Assembly: GCF_029963765.1 (NCBI RefSeq) | Contig: NZ_JALBYU010000015.1 | Coordinates: 80,633-144,632, forward strand | DNA from: Pseudomonas sp. UYIF39 | Lineage (GTDB): Bacteria > Pseudomonadota > Gammaproteobacteria > Pseudomonadales > Pseudomonadaceae | Length of the DNA stretch: 64,000 bases | Reading direction: 5' to 3' | Made by a program: the position numbers and the translations under genes | The notes under the pieces: model-generated | Databases searched by the model: none | Told to the model about the DNA's origin: nothing | Seen by the model: the letters and a program-made list of their open reading frames with translations, nothing else | Shown here: positions 25,561 through 34,829 of the stretch, piece after piece | Position numbering within the stretch: the stretch's first letter is position 1 | Layout of the letters: the number at the start of each line of letters is the position of its first letter

Positions 25561-27863
25561 CCTTTGTCCTCCGTGAAGCGTGGCGGGTTGTCCAGAATCT
25601 GCCCGATGTCGTGGTTCGGGGGCACGATGCTGCCGGCTTTCAGCAGCTCGGCGGCCTGCTGGCTGCTGACCGCTTTGCTGAAGAAGTAACCCTGGGCGTT
25701 CATCGGTGAACCGGTGGCCATCAGCGAGCTGCGCTGCTCCTGGGTTTCGACGCCCTCGGCAATGATGCCGATCCCGACTTCACGGGCGAAGTTGATGATG
25801 GCGCGCAAGGTGTTGGCGCTGGCCGGATCGCGGGCGGCGGTGTCGATGAAGGCCTGAGCGAGTTTCAGGTGATTGACCTGGTAGGTCTTGAGGTAGTCGA
25901 ACGAGGAATATTCGGTGCCGAAGTCGTCGATGGCGATCTTCACGCCCAGTTCACGCAGGCGCGGCAGCACATCGTTGTGGGTCCATTTGGTCTGGGCCAG
26001 CGTCGCTTCCGTGACGTCGAAGCGCAGGTCCCAAGGGCAGAGTTCCCAGCGCGCGGTCGTGCGCAGCACGTCATAGATCAGTTCGGGACCACATTTGAGT
26101 TGGGCCAGGGACAGCTTGATCGCAATCACCGGCGGTGCCATGCCTTCGTCGCGCCATTGGCGCATTTGCTGGCAGGCGCGATCCAGTACCCAGTGACCGA
26201 GCGCGACGATGGTGCCGGTCCTTTCCGCAGCGGGCAGGAACGCCGGGGCTTCCAGTAAACCGCGCTCAGGGTGGTTCCAGCTGACTTGCGCTTCCATGCC
26301 GAGGATTTTGCCGCTGCTCAGGTCCACTTCCGGCCAGTAATGCAGTTCAAGTTCCTCGTGTTCGATGGCCGCTCTCAGGTCGCTGGCGATGGTCATGCGT
26401 TCGACCACCTCCTGATTGATCTCCTCGGAATGGAAGTGGTACTGGTTGCGGCCCTGTTCCTTGGAGCGATACAGCGCCATGTCGGCTTGGGTCAGCAGGC
26501 CGTCGGCGCTGGTGCTTTCCGGGGTACAGCTACTGATGCCGATACTCACCGAGACCCGCACATCATTGCCGGCCAGGGAATAGGGCAGTACCAACGTATC
26601 GCGGATCTTGGCGGCCAGGGCTGCGGATTGGGTCGGGTCACTGACCTCCAGCTGCAAGATCGCAAACTCGTCACCGCCGAGTCGGGCGACCACATCGTTT
26701 TCACGCACGCAGGCTTTGATCCGGCGTGCAACCTCTTGCAGCAACAGGTCGCCCACCGGATGGCCGAGGGTGTCGTTGATGCGTTTGAAGTGATCCAGGT
26801 CCAGGTAAAACATGGCGAATGGTGCCGCCCCCCGACGCGCAGAGGCGAATGCCTGGTGCAGCCGCTCGATCAGCGTCGCGCGGTTGGCCAGCCCGGTCAG
26901 CCCGTCGGTGCGGGCCAGCAGGGCTATTTTCTCTTCGGCCAGTTTGCGTTCAGTGATGTCGATGATGATGCCTTCGACTTCCAGCAAACGGCCTTCATCG
27001 TCGCGCACCGGGATGTAGCGGTTTTCGACCCACCGCCAGGCTCCTTCGCCCGTGCGCATCCGGAATTCGATGGAAGCGCCCGCCGCATGACGGTCCAGCA
27101 CCCGGGCCATGGCGGTGTCGACCTTGGTTTGATCATCGGGATGGATCAGTTCCTGGGCCCAGTTGGCCGAGGCGACCAGTTTCGCCGCGACATGACCGTA
27201 TTTGGTGATGTTGTGCGAGATATACATCAACGGAAACGACGGCTCGCCGCGCAACCGATACAGAATGGTGGGGCTGTTCTGCACGATGATGTTGGCATCG
27301 GACAGCTCTCGGGTGCGCTCTTCGACCGCCTGTTCGAGCAACGACATCTTCAGCTCTGCGTCTTGGGTCATTTGCCACTTGGCCGTCAATGCGCTGGCCA
27401 TCTGGCGGATTTCGATGGCATCGAAGGGTTTTTTCAGAATCAGCAGGCGATCGCCCAGCTCCAGGCGTTCGTCGATGTCTTCCCAGGAATAGTCGGAATA
27501 AGCGGTGCAAAGCGCCACTTGCAGTTTGGGATCGACCTGCCACAGCCGTTCGATGGTTTCCAGCCCGTCCCAGCCCGGCGGCATGCGCATGTCAATGAAG
27601 GCCATCGCATAGGGCATGTCGTTGGCCAGCGCCGTCTCGACCTTGTCCAGGGCTTCGAGGCCCTGAAACGCCGAGTCGAGCACGAAGCTCTGCAGCGATA
27701 GCGCCGCAGGGGTGCCGAACAGGGCATTTTCAGCGCTGATCAGGCTGTCGTCGTCGATCGATGGCGGACTGAGGATCTTGGCGAAGTCCGCATGAATCGA
27801 GGCGGTGTCGTCGACGATAAGAATCCGTCGGTTGGTCCGCGCCAGCAGCGTATTTATCGACAT
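25557..27863 (-). CDS. REC-PAS-GGDEF-EAL protein, probable diguanylate cyclase with degenerate EAL
   Basis: A 768-residue protein started at the ATG at 27863 (MSINTLLARTNRRIL), aligning with its two paralogues; an open frame continues upstream without family similarity. Order: receiver (about 10-165, with AFIDMRMPPGWDG), PAS/PAC (about 200-310, ending IIIDITERK), GGDEF with intact RLGGDEF and an I-site (REND) five residues before it, then EAL. The EAL domain is damaged: EAQ for EAL (Glu524), Lys for the metal-binding Asn in AIKLSLAQ, Asp for Glu in FDVTEA, and KLAQ for KxD. It is therefore predicted to make c-di-GMP. It heads the operon, and its promoter lies in the 259-bp divergent gap before 28123. 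Confidence 0.88.
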   Translation of the reverse strand: MSINTLLARTNRRILIVDDTASIHADFAKILSPPSIDDDSLISAENALFGTPAALSLQSFVLDSAFQGLEALDKVETALANDMPYAMAFIDMRMPPGWDGLETIERLWQVDPKLQVALCTAYSDYSWEDIDERLELGDRLLILKKPFDAIEIRQMASALTAKWQMTQDAELKMSLLEQAVEERTRELSDANIIVQNSPTILYRLRGEPSFPLMYISHNITKYGHVAAKLVASANWAQELIHPDDQTKVDTAMARVLDRHAAGASIEFRMRTGEGAWRWVENRYIPVRDDEGRLLEVEGIIIDITERKLAEEKIALLARTDGLTGLANRATLIERLHQAFASARRGAAPFAMFYLDLDHFKRINDTLGHPVGDLLLQEVARRIKACVRENDVVARLGGDEFAILQLEVSDPTQSAALAAKIRDTLVLPYSLAGNDVRVSVSIGISSCTPESTSADGLLTQADMALYRSKEQGRNQYHFHSEEINQEVVERMTIASDLRAAIEHEELELHYWPEVDLSSGKILGMEAQVSWNHPERGLLEAPAFLPAAERTGTIVALGHWVLDRACQQMRQWRDEGMAPPVIAIKLSLAQLKCGPELIYDVLRTTARWELCPWDLRFDVTEATLAQTKWTHNDVLPRLRELGVKIAIDDFGTEYSSFDYLKTYQVNHLKLAQAFIDTAARDPASANTLRAIINFAREVGIGIIAEGVETQEQRSSLMATGSPMNAQGYFFSKAVSSQQAAELLKAGSIVPPNHDIGQILDNPPRFTEDKG

Positions 27864-28122
27864 ACGCCAGTACCGGCAGCAGTTTGGTGCGGTGTACTCA
27901 TAGAGGGGCTTCCTTTCCCTGATCACCTGGCCGAACGTACAGATTTGGATCCGAGTCAGCTGAGCATAGTCGTCTGTCCCGCACTTCGCGCAACTCAATG
28001 AGCTGAATCATTTCCGTTGGCGGGCTGAAAATCATCTAGCCTGTAGGTCAGGCTCCGGCAATAGGGGATGTTTGCCTCGGGGCCTGCCGCAACGATGTGC
28101 CCGTTTCACTTGAGGTGACGCC

Positions 28123-29487
28123 ATGGAAGAGCAACTCCCCACGACTTTGAACGATAAACCCAAGGTGCTGCTGGTCGATGACGAGGAGTCAATCCTCAAC
28201 AGCCTGCGTCGCCTGTTACGCGGCCAACCCTACGAGGTGCTGCTGGCCACCAGCGGTGCCCAGGCGCTGGAGGTCATGGCGCAACAGTCCATCGACCTGG
28301 TGATGACCGACGCACGCATGCCCAATATGGACGGCGCCACGCTGCTGGCCCGCATCCATCAGCTTTACCCGACGACCACCCGGATTCTGCTCACCGGCTA
28401 CGCCGACATGCCGACGATCATCAAAGCGATCAACGAAGGGAAGATTCACCGCTACATCAGCAAACCCTGGAATGACGAGGAAATGCTCCTGACCTTGCGC
28501 CAGGCCCTGGCTCATCAACATTCCGAGCGCGAACGCCAGCGCCTGGAACAGTTGACCCGGCTGCAGAACGACCAGTTGAAGTCGCTCAACATCACCCTGG
28601 AAAAACACGTCGCCGCCCGCACCGCCGAACTCCAGCAGACCGCCGACATGCTCGACCTGGCCTACGAAGAGCTCAAGCACAGCTATGTCACCGGCACCGA
28701 GGTGTTCTCGCTGCTAGCTAACCTGCGCCTGCCGCCGGCCAAACAGACCAACCGCCAGATCATCGAACTGGTGCGGGTGTACTGCAAACTTCATGGCCTG
28801 GACGAGGGCACCAGTCGCGACCTGACCATGGCCGCAGCGCTCTACAACATCGGCAAACTGAGCTGGACCGACAGCATGATAACCGCGCCCGCGGACCTTC
28901 TGCACCACAACGATCGGGAGCGCTATCGCGGTTATCCCAAGCAGAGCGAATCGCTGTTGATGACACTCGATCCGATGAAGGACGCCGCCCGTCTGATTCT
29001 TCACCATCAGGAGCGCTGGGACGGCAGTGGTTTCCCCGACCGGCTCAAGGGCGAGGCGATTCCGTTCGGTTCGCGGCTGCTGAAACTCGCGGTGGATTTC
29101 ATCGAGTTGCAGCGCGGGCTGATCCTTGAGCGGCAGATGAACAGCGATGAAGCGCTGGTCTACATCCGCAGCTATGCCGGGCGACTCTACGATCCCGAGT
29201 TGGTGGAGGATTTCATACAGGTGTGTGCCGCGTACCTGAGCGATGTCTCGTTGGCCGACCCGTCAGTGAAGGTGCTGACCACACGGGAAGTGACGGCGGG
29301 CATGATCCTGGCGCGCAACCTCAATGCCGACAACGGCATGCTGCTGCTCAATGCCGGCAAGGTGTTGAATGGGCCGCTGGTGGAGAAGTTGATCGCCTTC
29401 GAAGCCATGGAAGGTGCGAAATACAGCATTTTCGTGAAGGTGCCGGAGGAAGAGGAGACCGCGCTGCTGGAACAAGCCACTACATAG
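28123..29487 (+). CDS. response regulator with degenerate HD-GYP-like domain
   Basis: A 454-residue protein: standard receiver (Asp63 in MTDARMPNMDG, Lys in ISKPWND), a coiled coil (about 135-190), an HD-GYP-related domain (about 195-360) and a C-terminal extension. In HD-GYP phosphodiesterases the second half of the metal site is HHERWDGSGYP-like, and HHQERWDGSGFP is kept here. The defining HD pair, however, is Tyr241-Asn242 in AAALYNIGKLSW, so hydrolysis of c-di-GMP is doubtful. The region could be a c-di-GMP or protein-binding output. It is transcribed divergently from the five-gene signalling operon. Confidence 0.82.
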   Translation: MEEQLPTTLNDKPKVLLVDDEESILNSLRRLLRGQPYEVLLATSGAQALEVMAQQSIDLVMTDARMPNMDGATLLARIHQLYPTTTRILLTGYADMPTIIKAINEGKIHRYISKPWNDEEMLLTLRQALAHQHSERERQRLEQLTRLQNDQLKSLNITLEKHVAARTAELQQTADMLDLAYEELKHSYVTGTEVFSLLANLRLPPAKQTNRQIIELVRVYCKLHGLDEGTSRDLTMAAALYNIGKLSWTDSMITAPADLLHHNDRERYRGYPKQSESLLMTLDPMKDAARLILHHQERWDGSGFPDRLKGEAIPFGSRLLKLAVDFIELQRGLILERQMNSDEALVYIRSYAGRLYDPELVEDFIQVCAAYLSDVSLADPSVKVLTTREVTAGMILARNLNADNGMLLLNAGKVLNGPLVEKLIAFEAMEGAKYSIFVKVPEEEETALLEQATT

Positions 29488-29577
29488 TCGCGGGTGCAGG
29501 ATGTGATTTTTTCGGGGGTGACGACGCGGCAGCGGCCATGTGATCCTTGCGCCTTTTTCCAAGGACGACTCTGATCC

Positions 29578-30012
29578 ATGACGCTTCCATCCGCTGCTTC
29601 GCCCCGTCTCATCCGCATCGCCGCCGCCCTGTTGATCGGCCCGGACGGTCGCACGCTGTTGGTCCGCAAGCGCGGCACCGAAGCGTTCATGCAACCGGGG
29701 GGCAAGATCGAAGCCCATGAGCAACCGGTCCACGCGTTGGCCCGTGAACTGGAAGAAGAATTGGGCCTGGTCATCGATCCGGCACACGCCACTTATCTGG
29801 GGCAATTCTCGGCACCGGCCGCCAATGAGCCGGGTTTTACCGTCCAGGCCGAACTCTTTCAACTGGCCATCGATTCCGACGTATCGCCTGCGGCTGAGAT
29901 TGAAGAGGTGCGCTGGATCGACCCGGCCACTGACGGCAATATCACACTGGCGCCATTGACACGGGACCTGATCCTGCCGTTTTATCGAGCCTCGCACACC
30001 GAAACTGCCTGA
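29578..30012 (+). CDS. Nudix hydrolase
   Basis: A 144-residue enzyme with a complete Nudix box: GKIEAHE, then seven residues, then RELEEELGL. It hydrolyses a nucleoside diphosphate linked to another moiety; the substrate is not predictable. It is the first gene of a close plus-strand trio with LysE and GNAT proteins (25 nt to the next start). Confidence 0.85.
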   Translation: MTLPSAASPRLIRIAAALLIGPDGRTLLVRKRGTEAFMQPGGKIEAHEQPVHALARELEEELGLVIDPAHATYLGQFSAPAANEPGFTVQAELFQLAIDSDVSPAAEIEEVRWIDPATDGNITLAPLTRDLILPFYRASHTETA

Positions 30013-30036
30013 TTGTTCCCGGACGAAGGACTGCCC

Positions 30037-30675
30037 ATGATCCCGCTTCAAGACTTGCTGATTTTCGCCGCTGCCGCATTGCTGATGGTGCTGACGCCGG
30101 GGCCGAACATGATTTACCTGATCTCCCGTTCGATCTGCCAGGGGCGCAAGGCCGGTGTGACCTCGTTGCTCGGTGTGGTCGCGGGGTTTTTCGTGCACCT
30201 TTTCGCGGCGGCTGCCGGTTTGACTGCGGTGTTTCTGGCGGTGCCGATGGCCTACGAAGTGCTGAAGTGGGCCGGCGCGCTGTACCTGATGTGGCTGGCC
30301 TGGCAGGCGGTCAAACCGGGTGCGCGTTCACCGTTCGAAGCGCAGCAGTTGCCGCCGGACTCGTCACGCAAACTGATCACCATGGGTTTTCTCACCAGCG
30401 CGCTGAACCCGAAGATTGCGGTGTTTTACTTGTCGGTGTTTCCGCAGTTCATCACGCCTGAGCATGGCTCCGTGTTCACCCAAAGCATCACGCTGGGTCT
30501 GACCCAAATCAGCGTCAGTTTCAGCGTCAATCTGCTGATCGCGCTGTTCGCCGCGGGCATCGCCTCCTGGTTCGTCAACAACCCGACCTGGCTGGCGGTG
30601 CAGCGCTATTTCATGGGGTTCGTACTGTCGGCGCTGGCGGTGCGACTGATGATTGAACAACGACGGATGGCTTGA
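30037..30675 (+). CDS. LysE/RhtB-family amino acid exporter
   Basis: A 212-residue membrane protein with about six helices and the family signature LMVLTPGPNMIYLISRSICQG near the N-terminus, plus GFLTSALNPKIAVFY. Start at the ATG at 30037, preceded by GAAGGA; an in-frame upstream codon at 30013 is less likely. It exports amino acids or related compounds. Its stop lies 3 nt before the GNAT start, so the two are co-translated. Confidence 0.85.
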   Translation: MIPLQDLLIFAAAALLMVLTPGPNMIYLISRSICQGRKAGVTSLLGVVAGFFVHLFAAAAGLTAVFLAVPMAYEVLKWAGALYLMWLAWQAVKPGARSPFEAQQLPPDSSRKLITMGFLTSALNPKIAVFYLSVFPQFITPEHGSVFTQSITLGLTQISVSFSVNLLIALFAAGIASWFVNNPTWLAVQRYFMGFVLSALAVRLMIEQRRMA

Positions 30676-30677
30676 CC

Positions 30678-31175
30678 ATGTGGATTGAACGGCTTGATGC
30701 CAGTCATGCCCTGGATTATCGAGCGCTGATGCTCGAAGCCTATGACCTGCATCCCCAGGCGTTTACCTCCAGCGTGCGCGAACGCGCCGTGATGCCGTTG
30801 AGTTGGTGGGAGTCGCGTCTGACCAGCAAGCTGGACGTGGTGTTCGGTGCGTTCGAAGGCGGTGAGTTGGCGGGCATCGTCGGCCTGGCCTTCGAGCCTC
30901 GGGAAAAGGCCCGGCACAAGGCGACATTGTTTGGCATGTACGTGTCCGGCAAAGTCCGGCAACGCGGGGTCGGTTATCACCTGGTGCAGGCCGCCCTGGC
31001 TGAAGCGCAGGACCATAAAGGTTTGAGGCTGGTCCAGCTGACCGTCACCGCCGGCAATGACGCCGCGTTCAACCTGTACCAGCGTTGCGGCTTCATCCAG
31101 TTCGGTCTCGAACCTTTGGCGGTACGGGTGGGCGAGGACTACTTCGACAAAATCCACATGTGGCGGGAAATCTGA
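30678..31175 (+). CDS. GNAT-family N-acetyltransferase
   Basis: A 165-residue acetyltransferase with the acetyl-CoA loop RQRGVGYHLV and the C-terminal AFNLYQRCGF motif. The ATG at 30678 is preferred to the TTG at 30672, which overlaps the LysE-family stop. The substrate is unknown; its neighbour exporter suggests a small amine, amino acid or antimicrobial as the acceptor (inference). Confidence 0.83.
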   Translation: MWIERLDASHALDYRALMLEAYDLHPQAFTSSVRERAVMPLSWWESRLTSKLDVVFGAFEGGELAGIVGLAFEPREKARHKATLFGMYVSGKVRQRGVGYHLVQAALAEAQDHKGLRLVQLTVTAGNDAAFNLYQRCGFIQFGLEPLAVRVGEDYFDKIHMWREI

Positions 31176-31230
31176 AGCCACCGACATCCCTACCCAGGGT
31201 GATCACCAAAGATGTGGTCACAGAAAATCC

Positions 31231-31321
31231 CTGTGGGAGCGAGCTTGCTCGCGATAGCGGCGGCACAGTCAGCATTGATGTAGCAGACAGACCGCCATCG
31301 CGAGCAAGCTAGCTCCCACAG
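31231..31321. repeat. REPIN, GTGGGAGCGAGC class
   Basis: CTGTGGGAGCGAGCTTGCTC at the left and GAGCAAGCTAGCTCCCACAG at the right; the right arm has one mismatch (CTAGC). It lies between the convergent GNAT and metR genes, which leaves no separate terminator visible. Confidence 0.9.
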
Positions 31322-31325
31322 GTTT

Positions 31326-32255
31326 TCATCGAACGGCGCTGACGCCGTCGAGTGTCGAGAACGACGTGTCCTTGGCCGTCAGCAAAAAGTCGCGCATGTA
31401 CGGCGCATCCAGCATGTCGGCGCGAATCCCGGCGTACAGCGTCGCAAACAAACCTTTCTCGCCCAGCCGCTTGGCCTTCACATAACCCCGTGAGCTGTAT
31501 TCATGCAGCGCCCAATGGGGCATGCCGCACACACCGCGACCGCTGGCCACTAATTGCATCATCATCACCGTCAGTTCCGAGGTGCGGACCTGCGCCGGTT
31601 CGATGTCGGCCGGTTCCAGGAAACGGGTAAAGATGTCCAGCCGATCACGCTCCACCGGGTAGGTGATCAGCGTTTCGGTAAGCAAATCCTCCGGGACGAT
31701 GTAGGCCTTGCTCGCCAAACGGTGCTGATTGGCCACCGCGAGCATCGCTTCGTAGGTGAACAACGGCACGTAAGTGATCCCGGCCAGTTCCAGCGGATCA
31801 GAGGTCACCACCAGATCCAGATCGCCACGGGCCAGCGCCGGCAGCGGGGCGAAGGAGAACCCGGAGGCCAGGTCCAGTTCGACTTCCGGCCAGGCATCGC
31901 GGAACTGGTCGATGGTCGGCATCAGCCACTGGAAGCAACTGTGGCACTCGATCGCCATGTGCAAACGCCCGGCCGTGCCACCGGCCAGCCGCGCGATATC
32001 GCGCTCGGCGCCGCGCAGCAACGGCAGGGTGGCATCGGCCAGTTGCAGCAGACGCAAACCGGCGCTGGTGAAGCGCACCGGTTTGGTCTTGCGCACGAAC
32101 AACGGCATGCCCATGCGCTCCTCCAGTTCCTTGAACTGGTGGGACAGGGCCGACTGCGTCAGGTGCAGGCGGTCGGCCGCATCCACCAGGCTATCGGCTT
32201 CGCGCAAGGCGTGCAGGGTCTTCAGATGACGGATTTCAAGCACCGGGGGCTCCAT
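31326..32255 (-). CDS. metR: MetR, LysR-type activator of methionine synthesis
   Basis: A 309-residue LysR protein. The N-terminal HTH reads DAADRLHLTQSALSHQFKEL, and the effector domain has IECHSCFQWLMPTIDQF, characteristic of MetR. MetR responds to homocysteine and activates metE/metH. It is divergent from metE, the classical arrangement, with 95 bp between the start codons. Confidence 0.9.
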   Translation of the reverse strand: MEPPVLEIRHLKTLHALREADSLVDAADRLHLTQSALSHQFKELEERMGMPLFVRKTKPVRFTSAGLRLLQLADATLPLLRGAERDIARLAGGTAGRLHMAIECHSCFQWLMPTIDQFRDAWPEVELDLASGFSFAPLPALARGDLDLVVTSDPLELAGITYVPLFTYEAMLAVANQHRLASKAYIVPEDLLTETLITYPVERDRLDIFTRFLEPADIEPAQVRTSELTVMMMQLVASGRGVCGMPHWALHEYSSRGYVKAKRLGEKGLFATLYAGIRADMLDAPYMRDFLLTAKDTSFSTLDGVSAVR

Positions 32256-32285
32256 GAGGAAAACTTGTGATCAACACGAAAAGGT

Positions 32286-32298
32286 TGAGTTTGTCTCA
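32286..32298. promoter_or_regulatory. candidate MetR operator
   Basis: TGAGTTTGTCTCA is an interrupted palindrome (TGAG-N5-CTCA) in the metR/metE divergent gap. It has the spacing of the enterobacterial MetR site TGAA-N5-TTCA but differs at the fourth base of each arm. Confidence 0.35.
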
Positions 32299-32350
32299 TG
32301 TTGGCTTGGGTGTCGACAATAGGGCCATCTTTTACAGGGAGAAATTCACC

Positions 32351-34663
32351 ATGGCTCTGGCCCATACACTTGGTTTTCCACGCATTGGCGCGGACCGCGA
32401 ACTGAAAAAAGCCCTCGAATCCTACTGGAAGGGCGATCTGGATCAGGACGCGCTGAAAAGCGTCGGCCGCCAATTGCGCGCCACCCATTGGCAATTGCAG
32501 AAAGACGCCGGTATCGACCTGCTGCCCGTGGGCGACTTCGCCTGGTACGACCAGGTCCTGACCCATTCCCTGACCTTCGGTGTGATTCCCGACCGTTTTG
32601 ACAGCGCCAAGGATTCGCGCGGCCTGCCGACCCTCGACACCCTGTTCGCCATGGCCCGTGGCGCCACCGCTGCCTGCTGCGGCGGCGAACACAGCAAAGC
32701 GCAATACGCCCAGGAACTGACCAAGTGGTTCGACACCAACTACCACTACCTGGTCCCGGAATTCACCGCTGACCAGCAGTTCAAGCTGAGCTGGGAACAG
32801 TTGTTCGACGAAGTCGACGAGGCGAAGGCCCTCGGCCACAACGTCAAACCGGTGATCATCGGTCCACTGACTTACCTGTGGCTGGGCAAAGCCAAGGGCA
32901 ACGACTTCGACAAGCTCGACCTGCTGGAACGCCTGCTGCCGATCTACGGCGAAATCCTCGGTCGCCTCGCCGCCCAAGGCGTGGAGTGGGTGCAAATCGA
33001 CGAACCGATCCTGACCCTCGACCTGCCACAGGCCTGGAAAAACGCCTTCGAACGCGCCTATCACATCCTTCAATACTCGCCGCTGAAAAAACTGGTGGCG
33101 ACCTACTTCAGTGGTCTTGAAGACAACCTCGGCCTGGCGGTCAGCCTACCGGTGCAAGGCCTGCACATCGATGCCGTGCGTGCGCCGGATCAACTCGGCC
33201 AAGTGCTGGACCGTCTGCCGACCTACAAGATTCTCTCGGTGGGGCTGGTCAACGGTCGCAACGTCTGGCGCTGCGAACTGGAGCAAGTGCTGGCGCAACT
33301 ACTACCGGCCCAGGAACGCTTTGGCGACAACCTGTGGGTCAGCAGTTCCTGCTCACTGCTGCACAGCCCGGTGGATCTGGATCGCGAAGACAAACTCGAC
33401 CCGGAACTGAAAAGCTGGCTGGCGTTTGCCGTGCAGAAGTGTGGCGAAATCGCCGTGCTGCGTGATGCCTTGAACGACCCGCAATCATCCAAGGTGCAAG
33501 CCGCCCTGGCCGAAAGCCGTGCCATTCAAGCCAGCCGTGCCGAGTCGCCGCGTATTCACAAAGCCGAAGTTCAGGCGCGTATCGCTGCCATCGGCGCAAC
33601 GGACAGCCAACGTCACTCGCCGTTCGCCAAACGCATCGAGCAACAACGTGCGCGGCTGAAACTGCCGGCATTCCCGACCACCACCATCGGCTCGTTCCCG
33701 CAGACCGGTTCGATCCGTCTGGCACGCCAGGCCTTCAAGCAAGGCAAGCTGTCGGCCAACGATTACACCGACGCCATGCACAGCGAAATCCGCCATGCCG
33801 TGCAAGTTCAGGAACGCTTGGGTCTGGACGTGCTGGTACACGGTGAAGCCGAACGCAACGACATGGTCGAGTACTTCGCCGAGCAACTGGACGGCTACCT
33901 GTTCACCCGGTTCGGTTGGGTGCAGAGCTACGGTTCGCGCTGTGTGAAACCGGCGATCATCTACGGCGACCTGAGCCGCCCGAACGCCATGACCGTCGAC
34001 TGGATCACCTATGCCCAGAGCCTGACCGACAAGGTCATGAAAGGCATGCTCACCGGTCCCGTGACCATGCTGATGTGGTCATTCCCGCGTGAAGACGTCT
34101 CGCGCAAAATTCAGGCGCAGCAGTTGGCGCTCGCTTTGCGTGACGAAGTGGTCGACCTGGAAAGCGCCGGCATCAAGATCGTGCAGATCGACGAAGCCGC
34201 CTTCCGTGAAGGCCTGCCGCTGCGTCGGGCGCAATGGCTGGAGTATCTCGACTGGGCGACGGAAGCGTTCCGTCTCACAGCATCCGGCGTGCGGGATGAA
34301 ACCCAGATCCACACCCACATGTGCTACAGCGAATTCAACGATGTGATCGAATCCATCGCCGCCATGGACGCCGACGTGATCACCATCGAAACCTCGCGTT
34401 CGGACATGGAATTGCTGGAGGCTTTCGAAGCGTTCGATTACCCGAACGACATCGGTCCGGGCGTCTACGACATCCACTCGCCACGAGTTCCGGACACGGC
34501 CGAGATGGTCAAGTTGATGAGCAAAGCGGTGAAGCGCATTCCGGCTGAGCGCTTGTGGGTGAACCCGGATTGTGGGTTGAAGACTCGGGCGTGGCCGGAA
34601 ACCGAGGCAGCGCTGGTCAACATGGTGGCGGCGGCGCGGCAGTTGCGGAGCGTGCTGGCATAA
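32351..34663 (+). CDS. metE: cobalamin-independent methionine synthase
   Basis: A 770-residue cytosolic enzyme, normal length for MetE. The start at 32351 gives MALAHTLGFPRIG, the usual N-terminus, and follows GGGAG; the open frame before it is not family sequence. The C-terminal zinc site is seen in IHTHMCYSEF and NPDCGLKTR. It transfers the methyl group of 5-methyltetrahydropteroyl-polyglutamate to homocysteine. The divergent MetR should activate it. No cobalamin riboswitch fits in the short upstream gap. Confidence 0.95.
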   Translation: MALAHTLGFPRIGADRELKKALESYWKGDLDQDALKSVGRQLRATHWQLQKDAGIDLLPVGDFAWYDQVLTHSLTFGVIPDRFDSAKDSRGLPTLDTLFAMARGATAACCGGEHSKAQYAQELTKWFDTNYHYLVPEFTADQQFKLSWEQLFDEVDEAKALGHNVKPVIIGPLTYLWLGKAKGNDFDKLDLLERLLPIYGEILGRLAAQGVEWVQIDEPILTLDLPQAWKNAFERAYHILQYSPLKKLVATYFSGLEDNLGLAVSLPVQGLHIDAVRAPDQLGQVLDRLPTYKILSVGLVNGRNVWRCELEQVLAQLLPAQERFGDNLWVSSSCSLLHSPVDLDREDKLDPELKSWLAFAVQKCGEIAVLRDALNDPQSSKVQAALAESRAIQASRAESPRIHKAEVQARIAAIGATDSQRHSPFAKRIEQQRARLKLPAFPTTTIGSFPQTGSIRLARQAFKQGKLSANDYTDAMHSEIRHAVQVQERLGLDVLVHGEAERNDMVEYFAEQLDGYLFTRFGWVQSYGSRCVKPAIIYGDLSRPNAMTVDWITYAQSLTDKVMKGMLTGPVTMLMWSFPREDVSRKIQAQQLALALRDEVVDLESAGIKIVQIDEAAFREGLPLRRAQWLEYLDWATEAFRLTASGVRDETQIHTHMCYSEFNDVIESIAAMDADVITIETSRSDMELLEAFEAFDYPNDIGPGVYDIHSPRVPDTAEMVKLMSKAVKRIPAERLWVNPDCGLKTRAWPETEAALVNMVAAARQLRSVLA

Positions 34664-34696
34664 ATCATCGGCTCATCAGGGCGCTAAAAAAAAGCA

Positions 34697-34733
34697 AAAC
34701 CCGCCGAACCGGTAATGGTCGACGGTTTTTTTT
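34697..34733 (+). terminator. intrinsic terminator of metE
   Basis: CCGCCGAACC pairs imperfectly with GGTCGACGG and is followed by TTTTTTTT, 34 nt after the metE stop. Confidence 0.8.
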
Positions 34734-34829
34734 ATTTGGCCGACTCAGTTGAGCAATAGAGTTGGATACCTATATTGGTTATAGAAAGGGTCGACGCTAT
34801 ATTGAATTGATCTAATTTTCCGAAAAGAA

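Noticed and set aside
24112..25689. 525-codon plus-strand frame
   Set aside because: Shadow of the REC-GGDEF-EAL gene on the other strand, which has complete conserved motifs.
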